A stretch of 64,000 nucleotides of DNA from Caprella mutica. Its lineage: Eukaryota > Arthropoda > Malacostraca > Amphipoda > Caprellidae. The position numbers and the translations under genes were made by a program. The notes under the pieces were generated by a model, which was given only the letters and a program-made list of their open reading frames with translations, was not told the DNA's origin and did not search any database. Every line of letters begins with the position of its first letter. Within the stretch, counting starts at the first letter, position 1. The stretch is from positions 372,001 to 436,000 of the forward strand of contig CANNZV010000118.1 of NCBI GenBank assembly GCA_947561585.1, written 5' to 3'. Shown here piece after piece: positions 1-10,710 of this stretch.

Positions 1-2319
1 CTTAATCACAATATTCAAAAGAAGAAATACAGAGCATGTATTATAAGCATTCTTGTTCCAGACAGTTTACTCATCATCTGATAGATTGATCGAAATGTAA
101 TATACTAATAGGTACTCACAAAGTATTATCACCGTAATAAAAACTTTTTAAATGAAAATTGTGATTGATATTCGAATACATAATACGTATATTTCTATTA
201 AATAAATTTATAAATATTCATACACATTAATGCTAACTGTATTTGTTTTAGTGATCTATAATAAATGATTTAATATTAAATTTTAGTATGGGTTTTATTG
301 TCTGCTTCGGAATCGAAGGCCATATCGCTGACATCATAAGGAAATCAAATACAATGGACTGGAAGAAGCAGTCAGAAAGGAAAGTGGGTCCGTGAACAAA
401 ATCACCATCCACCGTAGGTGACGATACTCATGGAAGCAGCAAAGTTACTCGATCCGTGAATGCATAAAATAACACAAGTTCAGATTTAAACTGTTCAGAA
501 ATTTGTAATATTATTGCACTCATTGATATGAATCACCGCTGCGAAATTTGTGATGATAACATATTTGGTAAGGAAATTGAAACAGAGGAACATATTTTTT
601 AGAATATAGGGTAAGCTCTGAGTTATCGGATAGTTCCACATTTCCGATCATGTAAGTTAAAATACATAATTTAATATTTTTTCTAGATATTATAAATGGT
701 TTAATGGACACCAATTAAAATTAATAGACAAAATGTAAAAGTATATATATTTACAAACTAAAGGATACAAAAAAACTACATTAAATGATGAAATCGAATT
801 TGGGATTGCATGATACTAATTGATAGTAGAAATAAAAACGTAAAAAATGAAAAAAAAAAATCTATTTAATTATTTGGATTTGTTAATAATTGAATATATC
901 TACTAAATAATAATTTTGTTTTCAATCTCAAATAAAACGAGAAAAATAAAATATGGGATGTACCTAGTAAAAGTATAATATTAGTACGTTGAAAATGAGT
1001 CATAATCAATGACTCTATAAGTAAATAAAAATATATCCCATCATTCATTTAACGATAAATAACTGTAAAATTATTTGAAAATATATAAAAAGGACAAAAA
1101 CTTGTCGAAAATTTATTATAATGTAAACATAAACATAACCTATAAGTTATAACAAAATTTTTAATCCATTAGTTAAGATAATATTATTATAGGTATAAGA
1201 ATATAATATTTATGGTCGTACGTTTTCAATAGAATTTTACTATAAAAATATGAATGAAATGTCATACTAATTTGAATGTCTCTTGAATATTCATTGTACC
1301 AATAATTTAATTATCAGTTAAAAATATATTTCGTATGTAAAACTTGCATAGGATGGGTTATCATATGTTTTATAGTCGTTAATACCATAATTACTAATTT
1401 ATCATTTATTCCTAGTCAAAATAGCTTTTATAGTCAGAATAGCGAATATGCTATTAGCGCTATAAAATTTTATTTTTATGGTCAAGATACCGTTTATGAT
1501 AATAGCGCAATGAAACTATAATTTTATGATCAAAATAGCGTTTATAGCATAAGAACTAAAATACAGGCTCTACTTATTACTTACACGCTTACGAAAAATA
1601 ATGAGTTTTATGTGAAATTAATTTAATAATCAAAGGATTTTGTTCACAATAAATTAGTATTAATTAGAGTCGAGTTACATTTATAAAATATGTATTTTGT
1701 ATAATATTCATCATCTAGTTTTTGAACCAAACATATATTTTGCTCTTTTCAATAGTTTCACCCTATTGCGTCCGTGAAACGGAATTTAGAAACAAATGCG
1801 ACGTGAGGAAAATGAACGAGAAAAACTTTTTTTATTGAAGATAACAAGAAACTGTCATTCGTGAAGAATATTTCTCCATGACGCTCGATACTATATTTTT
1901 TTTTTGAATAATTAATATGAGATCAATTTTATGTATTATTTGATTAAGTTGACATGCTAATAAAATAATTATAATATAAATTTTTGTCGCTTTATTCTTT
2001 TCTGTATTATTCTTTCCAGTATATTTTATTGGTTTTATTGAATTATTTCTCAATAAGAACGTGATTTCTTCTCGCAGGAATATTTGCTTCCCATAGGTAT
2101 CAAGTTGCCCTTAACCTCATTATCTCACTAGTCGTCTCACAGAAAGGTACTCTTAGAGCTCTCAATTCCCTTTCTCATTTCCTACTACCAAGAAGGTAAT
2201 TATAAATATACAGACATTTTAAATATCATCATTAAATCCTCAAATTTTGTTAATATTGTTTAAAAAAGATTTTGTGGCTTTCCATAATTGTTTACTATGT
2301 GTTTAGTTATTTTGGTATT
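1..2319. other. AT-rich gene-free stretch with one dispersed-repeat copy
   Basis: I see no coding region. Short open frames here are AT-rich and without recognisable motifs. The stretch holds the dispersed repeat copy at 283-475. At about 1365-1560 there is a degenerate tandem repeat built on variants of 'tggtcaaaatagcgtttatag'-like units (AATAGCG recurs several times). The rest shows no clear structure. Confidence 0.6.
283..475 (+). repeat. Dispersed repeat family R1, copy 1
   Basis: The sequence aligns by eye with two other places in the window, 47098-47570 and 51743-52257. Shared landmarks in the same order are CTGTTTCGGAAYC, GGACTGGAAGRAKCAGTCAGA, a 'gtgacaatactcatgga' block and 'tccgtgaatgc'. 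This copy is the shortest and ends soon after the last landmark. No coding potential is conserved between copies, so it is probably a non-autonomous element (SINE or the end of a larger element). Its boundaries and class are unknown. Confidence 0.55.
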
Positions 2320-3239
2320 CTTTAGCGCAGTGGTTCCCAAACTGGGGACTGCGCTCCTCTGGGGGACCACGATGGGTTTCCAGGGGACCGCGGGAGGTTG
2401 CGTCGCTTTTATTCTGTAGAACCACCTTAAGAGACTTTTATGTCTTTTCAAACACCACGTGACAAGTACCACTCAAACTGCATTTATCTGCATTTTATGA
2501 TCCAAGTGCAAATGTTGGGTCACATAATCAAAACTCTTACAATAATAATTGTTAGTCCTGATAAATTATTCACTATGCATTTAGTATTTCATGTGCGCAT
2601 CATTTGCATTTAGGTGCACAAAAAAGTACATAGGCTGAAACATTGCACGTTTTTGAAGTTATTGTTCTTTGCTTATATAGGAAAATTTTGATATCTGAGC
2701 GATTTGGTAAAGAATTGATTGTTCTTCAATGGTTTGTTATAGAATAATCACTGCAATTCTGAATCTGTCTTTTGTGGGTGTGCAATTGGAATAATTTGAC
2801 GTTGTATCTGTTCTTTTATATTCACAGATTAACATTATCAATCTATTTTAATTAATTAATATGGATTTTATTGCTAAGCTTCAAAAAAGTTCTCTTACTA
2901 CGGTTATAGGTTTTATTGTTCAATATTTTGTATATATTCCATATCTTTATGAAAACTTATTGCGCAGCTTTTTTTTATTGCGCAGTATTTTAAATTTTAC
3001 TGCGCACCAGCGCATTATAATGGCAACACTGTTTGCAATGTAAACGTTACCTTTATTCATTGAAACTACTTTTTTGATATTTATTATTCTTTCATGTTTT
3101 CTTTATTTTTATTCGTTGCACTACACATGGTTGTATGTATTTTGGCTTCATTTGCAACTAGATTATGTGCACTCGTTAGAGCGCATGCCTCCGCATCCGC
3201 TTTGACCCGTTCTCTCCCAAAATTAAGGAAACTGCTAAC

Positions 3240-3780
3240 TGGATAATAACCAATCGTCCCACATAGTTTCATGCAGTATGGTACAATACTTTTTTGAGTT
3301 ATAAATGACCTTGACCTTTGAACAGATCGCTCCCAAAATTCTACTAGATCGTTCCTGGTCTTTGACCAATTATTGTACCATACAATTTCAGACAATTTGA
3401 TTGAATACTTTTTGAGTTACAAATGGCCTCGACCTTGATCTTTGACCTTTGACCTGATCACTCCCAAAATCTATCAAAATGGTTCCTGCATATTGACCAA
3501 TCGTTCCACCAAGTTTCATGCAATATGCTACAATACTTTTTGAGTTATAAATGACTTTGACCTTTGACCGGATCGCTTCCAAAATTATACCAGATCGTTC
3601 CTGGTCATATTGACCAATCGTTCCACCAAGTTTCATGCAATATATGGCTCGATACTTTTTGAGTTATGAATGACCGTAAACTTGAACTTTGACCGGGTCA
3701 CTCCCAAAAGACTAGCAGTAGGTCATTGGACATGGACCAATCATTTCACCAAATTTCAGGCAATTTGATTGAACACTTTC
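3240..3780. repeat. Diverged tandem repeat, about 115-130 bp unit, five copies
   Basis: The landmarks GACCAATCGTTCCACC, AGTTTCATGCAATAT, TACTTTTTGAGTTA and GACCTTTGACC recur in the same order, starting near 3247, 3364, 3494, 3609 and 3735. Spacing varies from about 115 to 130 bp and the copies have diverged. The array lies inside the hAT element and may be part of its interior. Open frames on the minus strand here (3084-3636) repeat the same residues and are by-products of the array, not genes. Confidence 0.75.
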
Positions 3781-4422
3781 TCAGTTAAGCGAATAACAAG
3801 ATGATAAATAAATATATTCCAATGAAAATAGAACCTTCCGCAAGATTGCGAAGGTAATTAGTTCTCTGATGGAAAATTGTTAGACTCCATCATCAATTGA
3901 GGGGATCGTCTCAATTACGAAGATGTTTCTTAATAAAGCATCCCAAAACTCTGAAATTTAACACCCATTTAAAATAATGAATGAAAATTTTTCTGTTGTC
4001 CTTGTTAAAAAGTACAAATAATTCATTGATAATGGGATATGAGAGAAATCGCCATTTAAAGGGAGTGCCATGATGATATAGGTACCATTGCACGGAAGCG
4101 TAAAAACTTTGGAAAAAGAGTAGAATTTTTTTCAAAATTCTGGCTCTAAAATTGGGATGAAAAGTGTTCTGTCCAAAATATAAAATAGATTATTTCAGAC
4201 TTGGGACCTCATAACTTTTAATTGGAGACTAATTCCCAAACAAAGTATAGTACACGTAACACGTTGTTGTCCAAGTCTTTAAATCACTGTACATATATCA
4301 AAAATTGACAGAAGAGGTACATTTCTTGCACCACTTATAATCTCGTTTTCTTCCACATGTCGTTTTCTATGAAAATTGTTTTACCATGATTAAAAAAATC
4401 CTCAGTTGATGATTTATATGTA

Positions 4423-6032
4423 CACTAGCGGAAAAAAATGAAGGACAATTCACTTTTTTTTACCATTTCTGCAATATTTTCCAATGGATTTAAATAATTT
4501 TTACACTCAATGTAGCCACTTATAGTGTTAGTAATGATATAAAATTTCAGCTTAATACGTAGGATAGAAAAAAACTTATGGTGGAGTCAATTTTTTTCTC
4601 AAAATCACAGTGCCAAAAGTGTGGGACAATGTGAACAAAAATGTAAATAACTTCATATAAACAAAAAAATTCAGACTAATATTAATATTTAGTGAAAAGG
4701 CCTTTGTTATCGATGACTGCAGCTCACCTTCTACCACAGGATTGAATGAGACGGCGACAATCATCTCGTGACACTTTTGTCTACTCTTCTTTGAGTTTGA
4801 GCCAAAGATCTTCAGTGTTGTTGGAATTCCTGGCACTCACATTCTTCACCAAAGTGGATCACAGGTTTTCTATTCGATTTAGGTCCAGGCTTTGTGGGGG
4901 CCAATCCATAACAGCCCCATTTTGCTCCCGAAGAATATCCATCACGTGCTTAGCTTTGTGGCAGGGGGCGTTATCTTGCATAAATATGGGCGATTCGCAG
5001 GCAGAATGTCTAAGTATTGGGATGACATGATCTCGTGACAAGTTCTTGTAGATGGTTCCATTAACTCTGGTGTTTAGACGGACGAGATCAGTCGTCCCTT
5101 CCCATGAAATCATTCCGAACACCATTGCGCTGCTCCCACCAAACTTGACTGTTTTCTTGGTGCAATTTTTATCGAATCTTTCGTGACAAAATCTTCTTAC
5201 ATATTTTTTCCCGTCAGATCTAAATAGATTGAACTTACTTTCATCGGAAAAGATACATTTTGCCACTGATGGTCAGTCCAGAGTACATGATCTTCGGCGA
5301 AGCTCAATCGAACTTTCTTGTTTTTGAGGCTAATCAAAGGCTTCTTCGCGAGTGACCTTGCAAAGAGAACAATTTCGCCGAGGCGTCTAGACACGGTTAT
5401 ACTTTGTACTAGAAACATTGATATCGTAGGAGGTACTCATTTCACGAGAAATACCTGCTGCCGTCTGAAACATATCCTTCATTGCCATTTTCCTCATGAT
5501 CCTATCGTCTCTAGGAGTGTTGTTTCGCGGTCTACCATTCTTCTTCGGTGGTGAAAATTTTCCAGTCTCCTTGTAGTACTTTATTATTCTTCCCACAACA
5601 CTTTTGGACAACTGAAAGTCCTCGGCTATCTTGCAGACTGAATTTTTATCTTCATAAAGTTGTACAATTCTTCTTTTCATGGAGGCGGTCATTTTCGGTG
5701 CCATTGCTATGATGTAACCGGCTAAAATGTAAACAAAGTGGGGCAATTGACTTTTTCTTCATTGCCAAAGTGAGAAATGTGGATAAACTGAGTTTAAACT
5801 GCTTTTAAATAGTATTTTTCAAACATTGTCTCACACTTTTGGCACTGTGATTTTGAGAAAAAAATTGACTCCACCATAAGTTTTTTTTCTATCCTATGTA
5901 TTAAGCTGAAATTGTATATCATTATTAACACTATAAGTGGCTACATTGAGTGTAAAAATTATTTAAATCCATTGGAAAATATTGCAGAAATGGTAAAAAA
6001 ACTGAATTGTCCCACATTTTTGTCTGCTAGTG
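4423..6032 (-). mobile_element. Tc1-like transposon with long terminal inverted repeats
   Basis: The ends are CACTAGCGG and, inverted, CACTAGCAGACAAA. They are bordered by TA dinucleotides at 4421-4422 and 6033-6034, as expected for Tc1/mariner insertion at TA. The inverted repeats are about 210 bp long (4423-4630 and 5822-6032) and still match closely, including the block GTGCCAAAAGTGTG at their inner edges. Total length is 1610 bp. It carries a broken transposase gene on the minus strand and lies inside the hAT element, so it arrived later. Confidence 0.92.
4724..5704 (-). pseudogene. Tc1-family DD34E transposase, broken
   Basis: This gene would encode the cut-and-paste transposase of the surrounding element. 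From the 5' side, the segment at 5704-5387 begins MAPKMTASMKRR and holds the helix-turn-helix DNA-binding region (KIAEDFQLSKSVVGRIIKYY) followed by the GRPR hinge. The catalytic domain lies at 5266-4859, with IFSDESKFNLF (first D), MQDNAPCHKA (second D) and LDLNRIENL (E). There are 34 residues between the second D and the E, so the class is DD34E. Breaks: the reading frame shifts out and back between about 5418 and 5266; an in-frame TGA follows ENL where the family normally has Trp; a TAG lies further on, near 4788. It is therefore inactive. Start chosen at the Met just before the conserved N-terminus. Confidence 0.88.
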
Positions 6033-6250
6033 TATATCAAATATAAAAAAATTTGGTGCATAATAAAATTGAACTTTAGTAAGGAGGACGATCCTCTTTA
6101 CTTGTATCACTGTTTATATTTATTTTATGTGAATGGTATTTATCATACCTACCATATATTTATCCATTCTGGGGACCTTGATTTGAAAAAATGTTCTAGG
6201 GGACCGCCACGTAAAATATATTGAAAAGTTTGAGAACCACTGCTTTAGCG

Positions 6251-7366
6251 GGTGTCTGCTTATAATTGTATTAATTATTAATAATACAATTATTTCATGA
6301 GGGCAAAAACAGAAATAACAATTATAACAATTTATATTTATTAATTAATCAATCATTATATGATAGGAAAAATAGAAATAACTATAATTATATCATGTAT
6401 ATAACAATATTCATATAATGTTATTTATTCTACGAAGGAATGTGATAACAAGAATTTTTCTTTTCCATCCACTCAGTTTATATTTCATTCACGTTCGGTT
6501 GACCACCACTGGATGAATTCCAATATTTCTCTCTAATTCCAAGTGACACTTCAATTGGAATTGGAAAACGGTTCCAAGAATGATTTAAACTGCGTCCATC
6601 GCTTTATTGCAGATCACTATTTTGTGAATAATTTTGATAATATTAATCGTACAGTAGTGAAACTTTGGTCACTGGAAGATTGCTTCTATGTTGGTATCTT
6701 GCTGAAATATTTTTTGAATCCATGAGAAAATTGGAAAGTTATGAACGTTTATGCATTTTAACTGTCCATCGCTTGGCAATGCTTTGGGAAGTCTACCATT
6801 TTTCAGTTTGGAATCAACCACTCTATACTGCTTATGCTGAGCCTCAATCCTTTTGGACCTTTATACGGCAATTGAAATTTCTGGCAACAACAATTTGAGA
6901 CTTTACTTAGAGAAGAAACTGAACAAGCGTGGTAAAATTGTGGGCATTTCTGGAGGATGAATAGAAAATGGATTACTCCTTCATATTGTGCAAAATTAGA
7001 AAAAAACATTATGGGGGCGGAGGGGGGGGGGCGTGTCTCACAACATAGACTATTGTTTAAAAAGTAGTTTGGTTGAGTATGGGGTTGAAATAGAGTGAAC
7101 TATTGTTGAATGCAGATTATTGTATTGGATAACTATTTACAACTTTGTGGAAATGCAACAAAAACAAACCAGGCCTGGTGTTCCTTTAATTTGCATAAAC
7201 TGAATATCTTCCTAATAGCATATAATCATATTAACTCATAACCATATTTAATGCATATATCTATATTCTTCAATACTAATTCACCAAAGGTACGGGAATA
7301 CTGTGTTCAACAATAGCAAATAAAAATTCATCAACAGGATCACAATTTTCAAATTTCATTTCTATC
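6251..7366. other. Intergenic stretch with dispersed repeat R2
   Basis: No gene is recognised. The notable content is the R2 copy at 6589-6759, repeated in inverted orientation at 20061-20224. A G-rich run occurs at 7013-7032. The open frames at 6543-6898 fall within or next to the R2 repeat and show no domain. Confidence 0.6.
6589..6759 (+). repeat. Dispersed repeat R2, copy 1 (inverted copy at 20061-20224)
   Basis: The stretch from CGTCCATCGCTTTATTGCAG to TATGAACGTTTATG matches the reverse complement of 20061-20224 with only a few mismatches over about 165 bp. The shared middle includes CAGTAGTGAAACTTTGGTCA and TATTTTTTGAATCCATGAGA. The low divergence suggests a recently active or recently duplicated sequence. 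I see no terminal repeats or coding function. Confidence 0.8.
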
Positions 7367-7705
7367 TTAACTATGCCTAGACACGTCTTGTAATTTTACA
7401 GAGTTATCTATTATCACATTTTCATTGCCATTCCTCACTCTTTTCCAGGTTTCTTCTCCAATGAGGGATACTTTGGCTCCTGTGTCAACCATGGTGCACA
7501 TTGTCTTGCCATTGAAAGTTAGGTGAGTACATTGTTTAGAATTGATATTAATTTTAAATAGGCTTTTCATTTCCATATCATCCTCATACACAAAATAATC
7601 TTTACTATTTGTAAAAGTCTCTATAGTATATATCATTCTAACATTTTTACTTATCTTAATTTTCCTTTGTGATTGCATGGGGTTGAAATGAAAACCCCAA
7701 TACAC
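7367..7705 (-). pseudogene. Gypsy-like retrotransposon aspartic protease fragment
   Basis: The minus-strand frame contains a retroviral-type aspartic protease core, CTMVDTGAKVSLIGEETW. In Gypsy elements this domain processes the Gag-Pol polyprotein. The fragment lacks the flanking nucleocapsid and reverse transcriptase parts. An RNase H fragment of similar type lies just upstream on the same strand at 7938-8260. In an intact element protease comes before RNase H, so the order here is reversed: either two different elements are adjacent or one element was rearranged. Family assignment beyond Gypsy-like is not possible. Confidence 0.7.
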
Positions 7706-7937
7706 TGTAAGTTCAGCTCAGTTTTGTTCTGCTCCACATCATCTAAATATACTACAGGTATTTTCATATCATGGAAGAGCTTCATTAAATGGTAACTGAC
7801 CATCATTCAACATTGGCTTCAGCTTGTCTCATTAATTATCAAATTTTACTTATTCATAATTCCCATTATTTCTGTGATAGCTTCTATTTTCATTTGTAGG
7901 TGACTCTCGGGTAGATCTTCATCTTCTAGAACGTACA

Positions 7938-8260
7938 TTATAGCGATGAGTAATGCCTGGACATTGAGTCGCCACCTCCATCTATTTTATCATTCACCTT
8001 CAGCTCCTTTGCTAAGCCTTCATCTAGACCATTATCTTCAATTTGAACTTGTTCAATTTTAAACAGGATATCAGCAGTATCATTAATCTTACCTGGGATA
8101 TATCTTATCTTGAAAATGAACTCATTTAATTCCTCCATGGTACGTTGAACTCAAGAACTGTGTATTAACATATTCTTCATGCAGATCAAGGGTTTATGAT
8201 CAGTAAATATGTCAAATTCAATTCCACTGATGAAGGCTTTGAAGTGCTCACAGTATTAAT
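7938..8260 (-). pseudogene. Gypsy-like RNase H fragment
   Basis: On the minus strand, 8250-8160 reads FDIFTDHKPLICMKNM, the RNase H signature around TDHKPL. After an in-frame TGA near 8154 it continues as EFIFKIRYIPGKINDTADIL, the C-terminal RNase H motif (Y-x-PGK-x-N-x-x-AD). The order and spacing match Gypsy RNase H. Reverse transcriptase should lie upstream (higher coordinates) but is not recognisable there. The fragment has a stop and diverged ends and is a dead relic. Confidence 0.7.
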
Positions 8261-10059
8261 AAGCATATCATTACACTATTAGGATAAAAAAGGTCTATTA
8301 CAAAATAATATTTATTATTGAACTGTAGGTTATTTATAATGTAAAATATATATAAAGGTAAACTAAAAAAAAAACGCAAATATGTCGCTATAGAGATTAT
8401 TGGATTGGTAAATCGAGCTTCCTTATAGTAGATTCAAGAATTGTCGGAGAGTGAATATAGAGCCTTCTATTAGGAATTAAAATTGTATGAGTTTAGAGAG
8501 GTATACTTAAAGTGTTAACGATAAAACTCTTATATTTATAATAGATTTACAGAGGTAGATTTGGCTCTAGAAGAATGATTTTGTAAATATTAAGTAGTTA
8601 CAGATCAATTCCACTGTTTCTATGAAATCTCAAAATTATTTTGGGAATAATTATATAAGGAAAACATGATACAATATAAGTTGATAAGCTAATATAGAAT
8701 GTTATAAAATCTTTGTTTAGTTCTAGTTTTTCACTCTTTTCTTGGTGACGAATATATATATTTCTATTCGACAGTTAGAAACCAATTATATATTCAACGT
8801 TGATGTTGAATAACCCTCTTCACACGTAGACTATATACCTGAGAACCGTATTTAAATGAGCAAAATTATAGACAATAAAAATCGATTGAGCAGGCATTGC
8901 AATATGAATATTCTAACCAACTTTGTTTACAATCGTATATTAGAATATAGTATCAAATACTATTGAAAATAAGATTCAAATTAATATTGGATATTATGTA
9001 CTTATTTTTTTATAATATTAAGCAGAAATATTCAGTAATGCTAAATAATAATAAATTTTCAAAGTCAACATATTATGTATATAGAAAGTTCTTTGATATT
9101 TTCTGTCCCTAGTAATCTCATTCTCGAATATATATGATCGAATTAACTTTAATATAAATGAATCCTACTTTCAGAATCTACAGAAAAAATCTGTGACAGT
9201 TTCAGCAGAATTTACCGACATATGATTACCACTCAGAATTATTATTAAGATTATATTTTACTTCTCGTCTCATTACTGTGAGGATAATCCTACAGATGCT
9301 CAATAACTTTCTCATCTCACATTTCCGATAAGAAATGAATATGGATATTAGATATTGGTGAAATTATTGGAACATCGAACAGTACAATAATAGAGGAGAA
9401 ATAATTATACGATTATACTTATCAGTATACATAGAGCTGAGCACTGTTCTTAAGTATTAAGTACTATAAAATAAATGAATAAAAATTAAGTAATGAGTAC
9501 TTAAAATATAAGTACATGGTGGACCTGATTTAATGAACAAATCAATGACTCTCTATTGCAAATAAATGTTTCTAATAGCGGGTTAAAGATTCAAGTCAAT
9601 TATAAATGTAACTCCTCAAGTATCTAATTTTCAATAAGGCAGAATGAAAGAAAATTGTTTTTAGAGTTTAACTTTCGTGTATACACTACAGTGTTGCAGT
9701 GACTATTGTCGGAATCAATATCCGTTTCCTATGTTTACGCACTGTTTTAATTCCGAGACATGTCTCGCAATTAGAAATGTTTTTTTTTCAAAAGGGGTGT
9801 ACTGAAGGCGGGGCCGCATGTACTTATATTTGATTCAAGTATATGTTTTGCATATACAATAATATTAGAAAATAGTATTCTGAAACCGAGAATGTGCATA
9901 AGGTATATAATCAATTAACAAAAATAATGCCATTAATTAAAATATGAAAACATTGATTTTTTCGTCATCCTGTAGAAAGATCTATATTCATTAATTCAAT
10001 AATTAAAGATCTTCTAAGCTTTGGCTCGAATTAAGACCAACCTTTCGAAGGTTATGTCT
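8261..10059. other. AT-rich intergenic stretch
   Basis: I see no gene. At about 9715-9830 there is a copy of a short dispersed repeat (R3), resembling 38425-38530; shared landmarks are CTATGTYTACG and GTACTRAAGGCG. Around 9440-9530 the motif AAGTACTT and variants recur, as they do at 41160-41310. Confidence 0.5.
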
Positions 10060-10235
10060 TAAAGTGATGACCTTTTATTGGCGCTAATATCATCCTTGCT
10101 TGATAGAAAAGTCTCTCAACAGGGGCAGACGATGATATTGGTCGTATTGTACTGCAAAAATATCGTCTAATCAATTTTTCGATTACTGATGTTCCTAAGT
10201 TTTCGATCATTTTCTGTGAACAACTAGCATATATC
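10060..10235 (-). pseudogene. hAT transposase C-terminal (dimerisation domain) relic
   Basis: The minus-strand translation contains SSSAPVERLFYQARMILAP. This matches the hallmark of the hAT-family C-terminal dimerisation region (S-A-x-x-ERLFS followed by a G/R-rich stretch and L-x-P). It is preceded in frame by LIRRYFCS, which fits the helix upstream of that motif. A TAA follows about 10 residues after the motif. Only about 60 residues are recognisable; the catalytic part is missing. It is too short for the usual ORF thresholds and clearly a relic. Confidence 0.7.
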
Positions 10236-10604
10236 CAACGACCCCAGTGACCCTTGCTGACTGGAAGTTTGGGTTATCGACTCTTTAGCACTACGTTATA
10301 ATATATTCTTCAGTGATAGGATGAAATATCGTTTCCCTAAATTCTATACCGTTTAAATAATTGTTAAGTTTTTTCATTCACACTCCAAGTTGATAGAAAA
10401 ACCTTGCCTTACTTGGTCGACTGAGAAGCCATTTCTTGTGGTCAATGAAGAGGCAGTTGTTAACTGAAAGGCTATGCCGCTGAAATGGGATGTACAGCCT
10501 TGGCCAATTGTATTAGGCCACGACGAATTTTTAGCTTTTCAAAGTAAAAGTGATGAAACTAGTTCTAATCAAATGAATGTTGTATATTAATCAATGAACA
10601 ACTA

Positions 10605-10710
10605 TTCCAACATTTGGTCGAGCCCCCTTTGGCTGTAATCACCGCCTTTATGCGGTTAGTTATGAATTCGACAAGCCTTTTACAATTTTCAGGATTAACT
10701 TTGCACCATT
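10605..10710 (-). pseudogene. Tc1-like transposase C-terminal relic
   Basis: Minus-strand translation of this stretch gives WCKVNPENCKRLVEFITNRI followed by KAVITAKGGSTKC. This is the typical end of Tc1-family transposases, where a W-x-x-(I/V) stretch, an arginine-rich helix and AKGG-x-T-x-Y close the protein. It differs from the 4.7-5.7 kb Tc1 copy. Nothing upstream (higher coordinates) is recognisable and no inverted repeats are seen, so it is a short fragment. Confidence 0.7.

Larger units (their letters stand above)
2328..6242. mobile_element. hAT-superfamily DNA transposon, non-autonomous, with nested insertions
   Basis: The left end reads CAGTGGTTCCCAAACTGGGG and the right end, read inward on the minus strand, CAGTGGTTCTCAAACTTTTC. 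These are typical hAT termini (YARNG start). The element is flanked by an exact 8-bp direct repeat CTTTAGCG at 2320-2327 and 6243-6250, the target duplication length of hAT. Both subterminal regions carry GGGGACC motifs in inverted orientation. No hAT transposase is visible inside. About 1.6 kb of the 3.9 kb is a later Tc1 insertion (4423-6032), and a diverged tandem repeat fills 3240-3780. Without the Tc1 copy the element would be about 2.3 kb. Confidence 0.9.

Noticed and set aside
6543..6898. Plus-strand frames of 60 and 77 codons
   Set aside because: Located within or next to the R2 dispersed repeat; the second R2 copy is not associated with any gene.
9440..9530. Recurring AAGTACTT motifs here and at 41170-41310 as transposon ends
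   Set aside because: No consistent inverted termini or target duplications could be defined.
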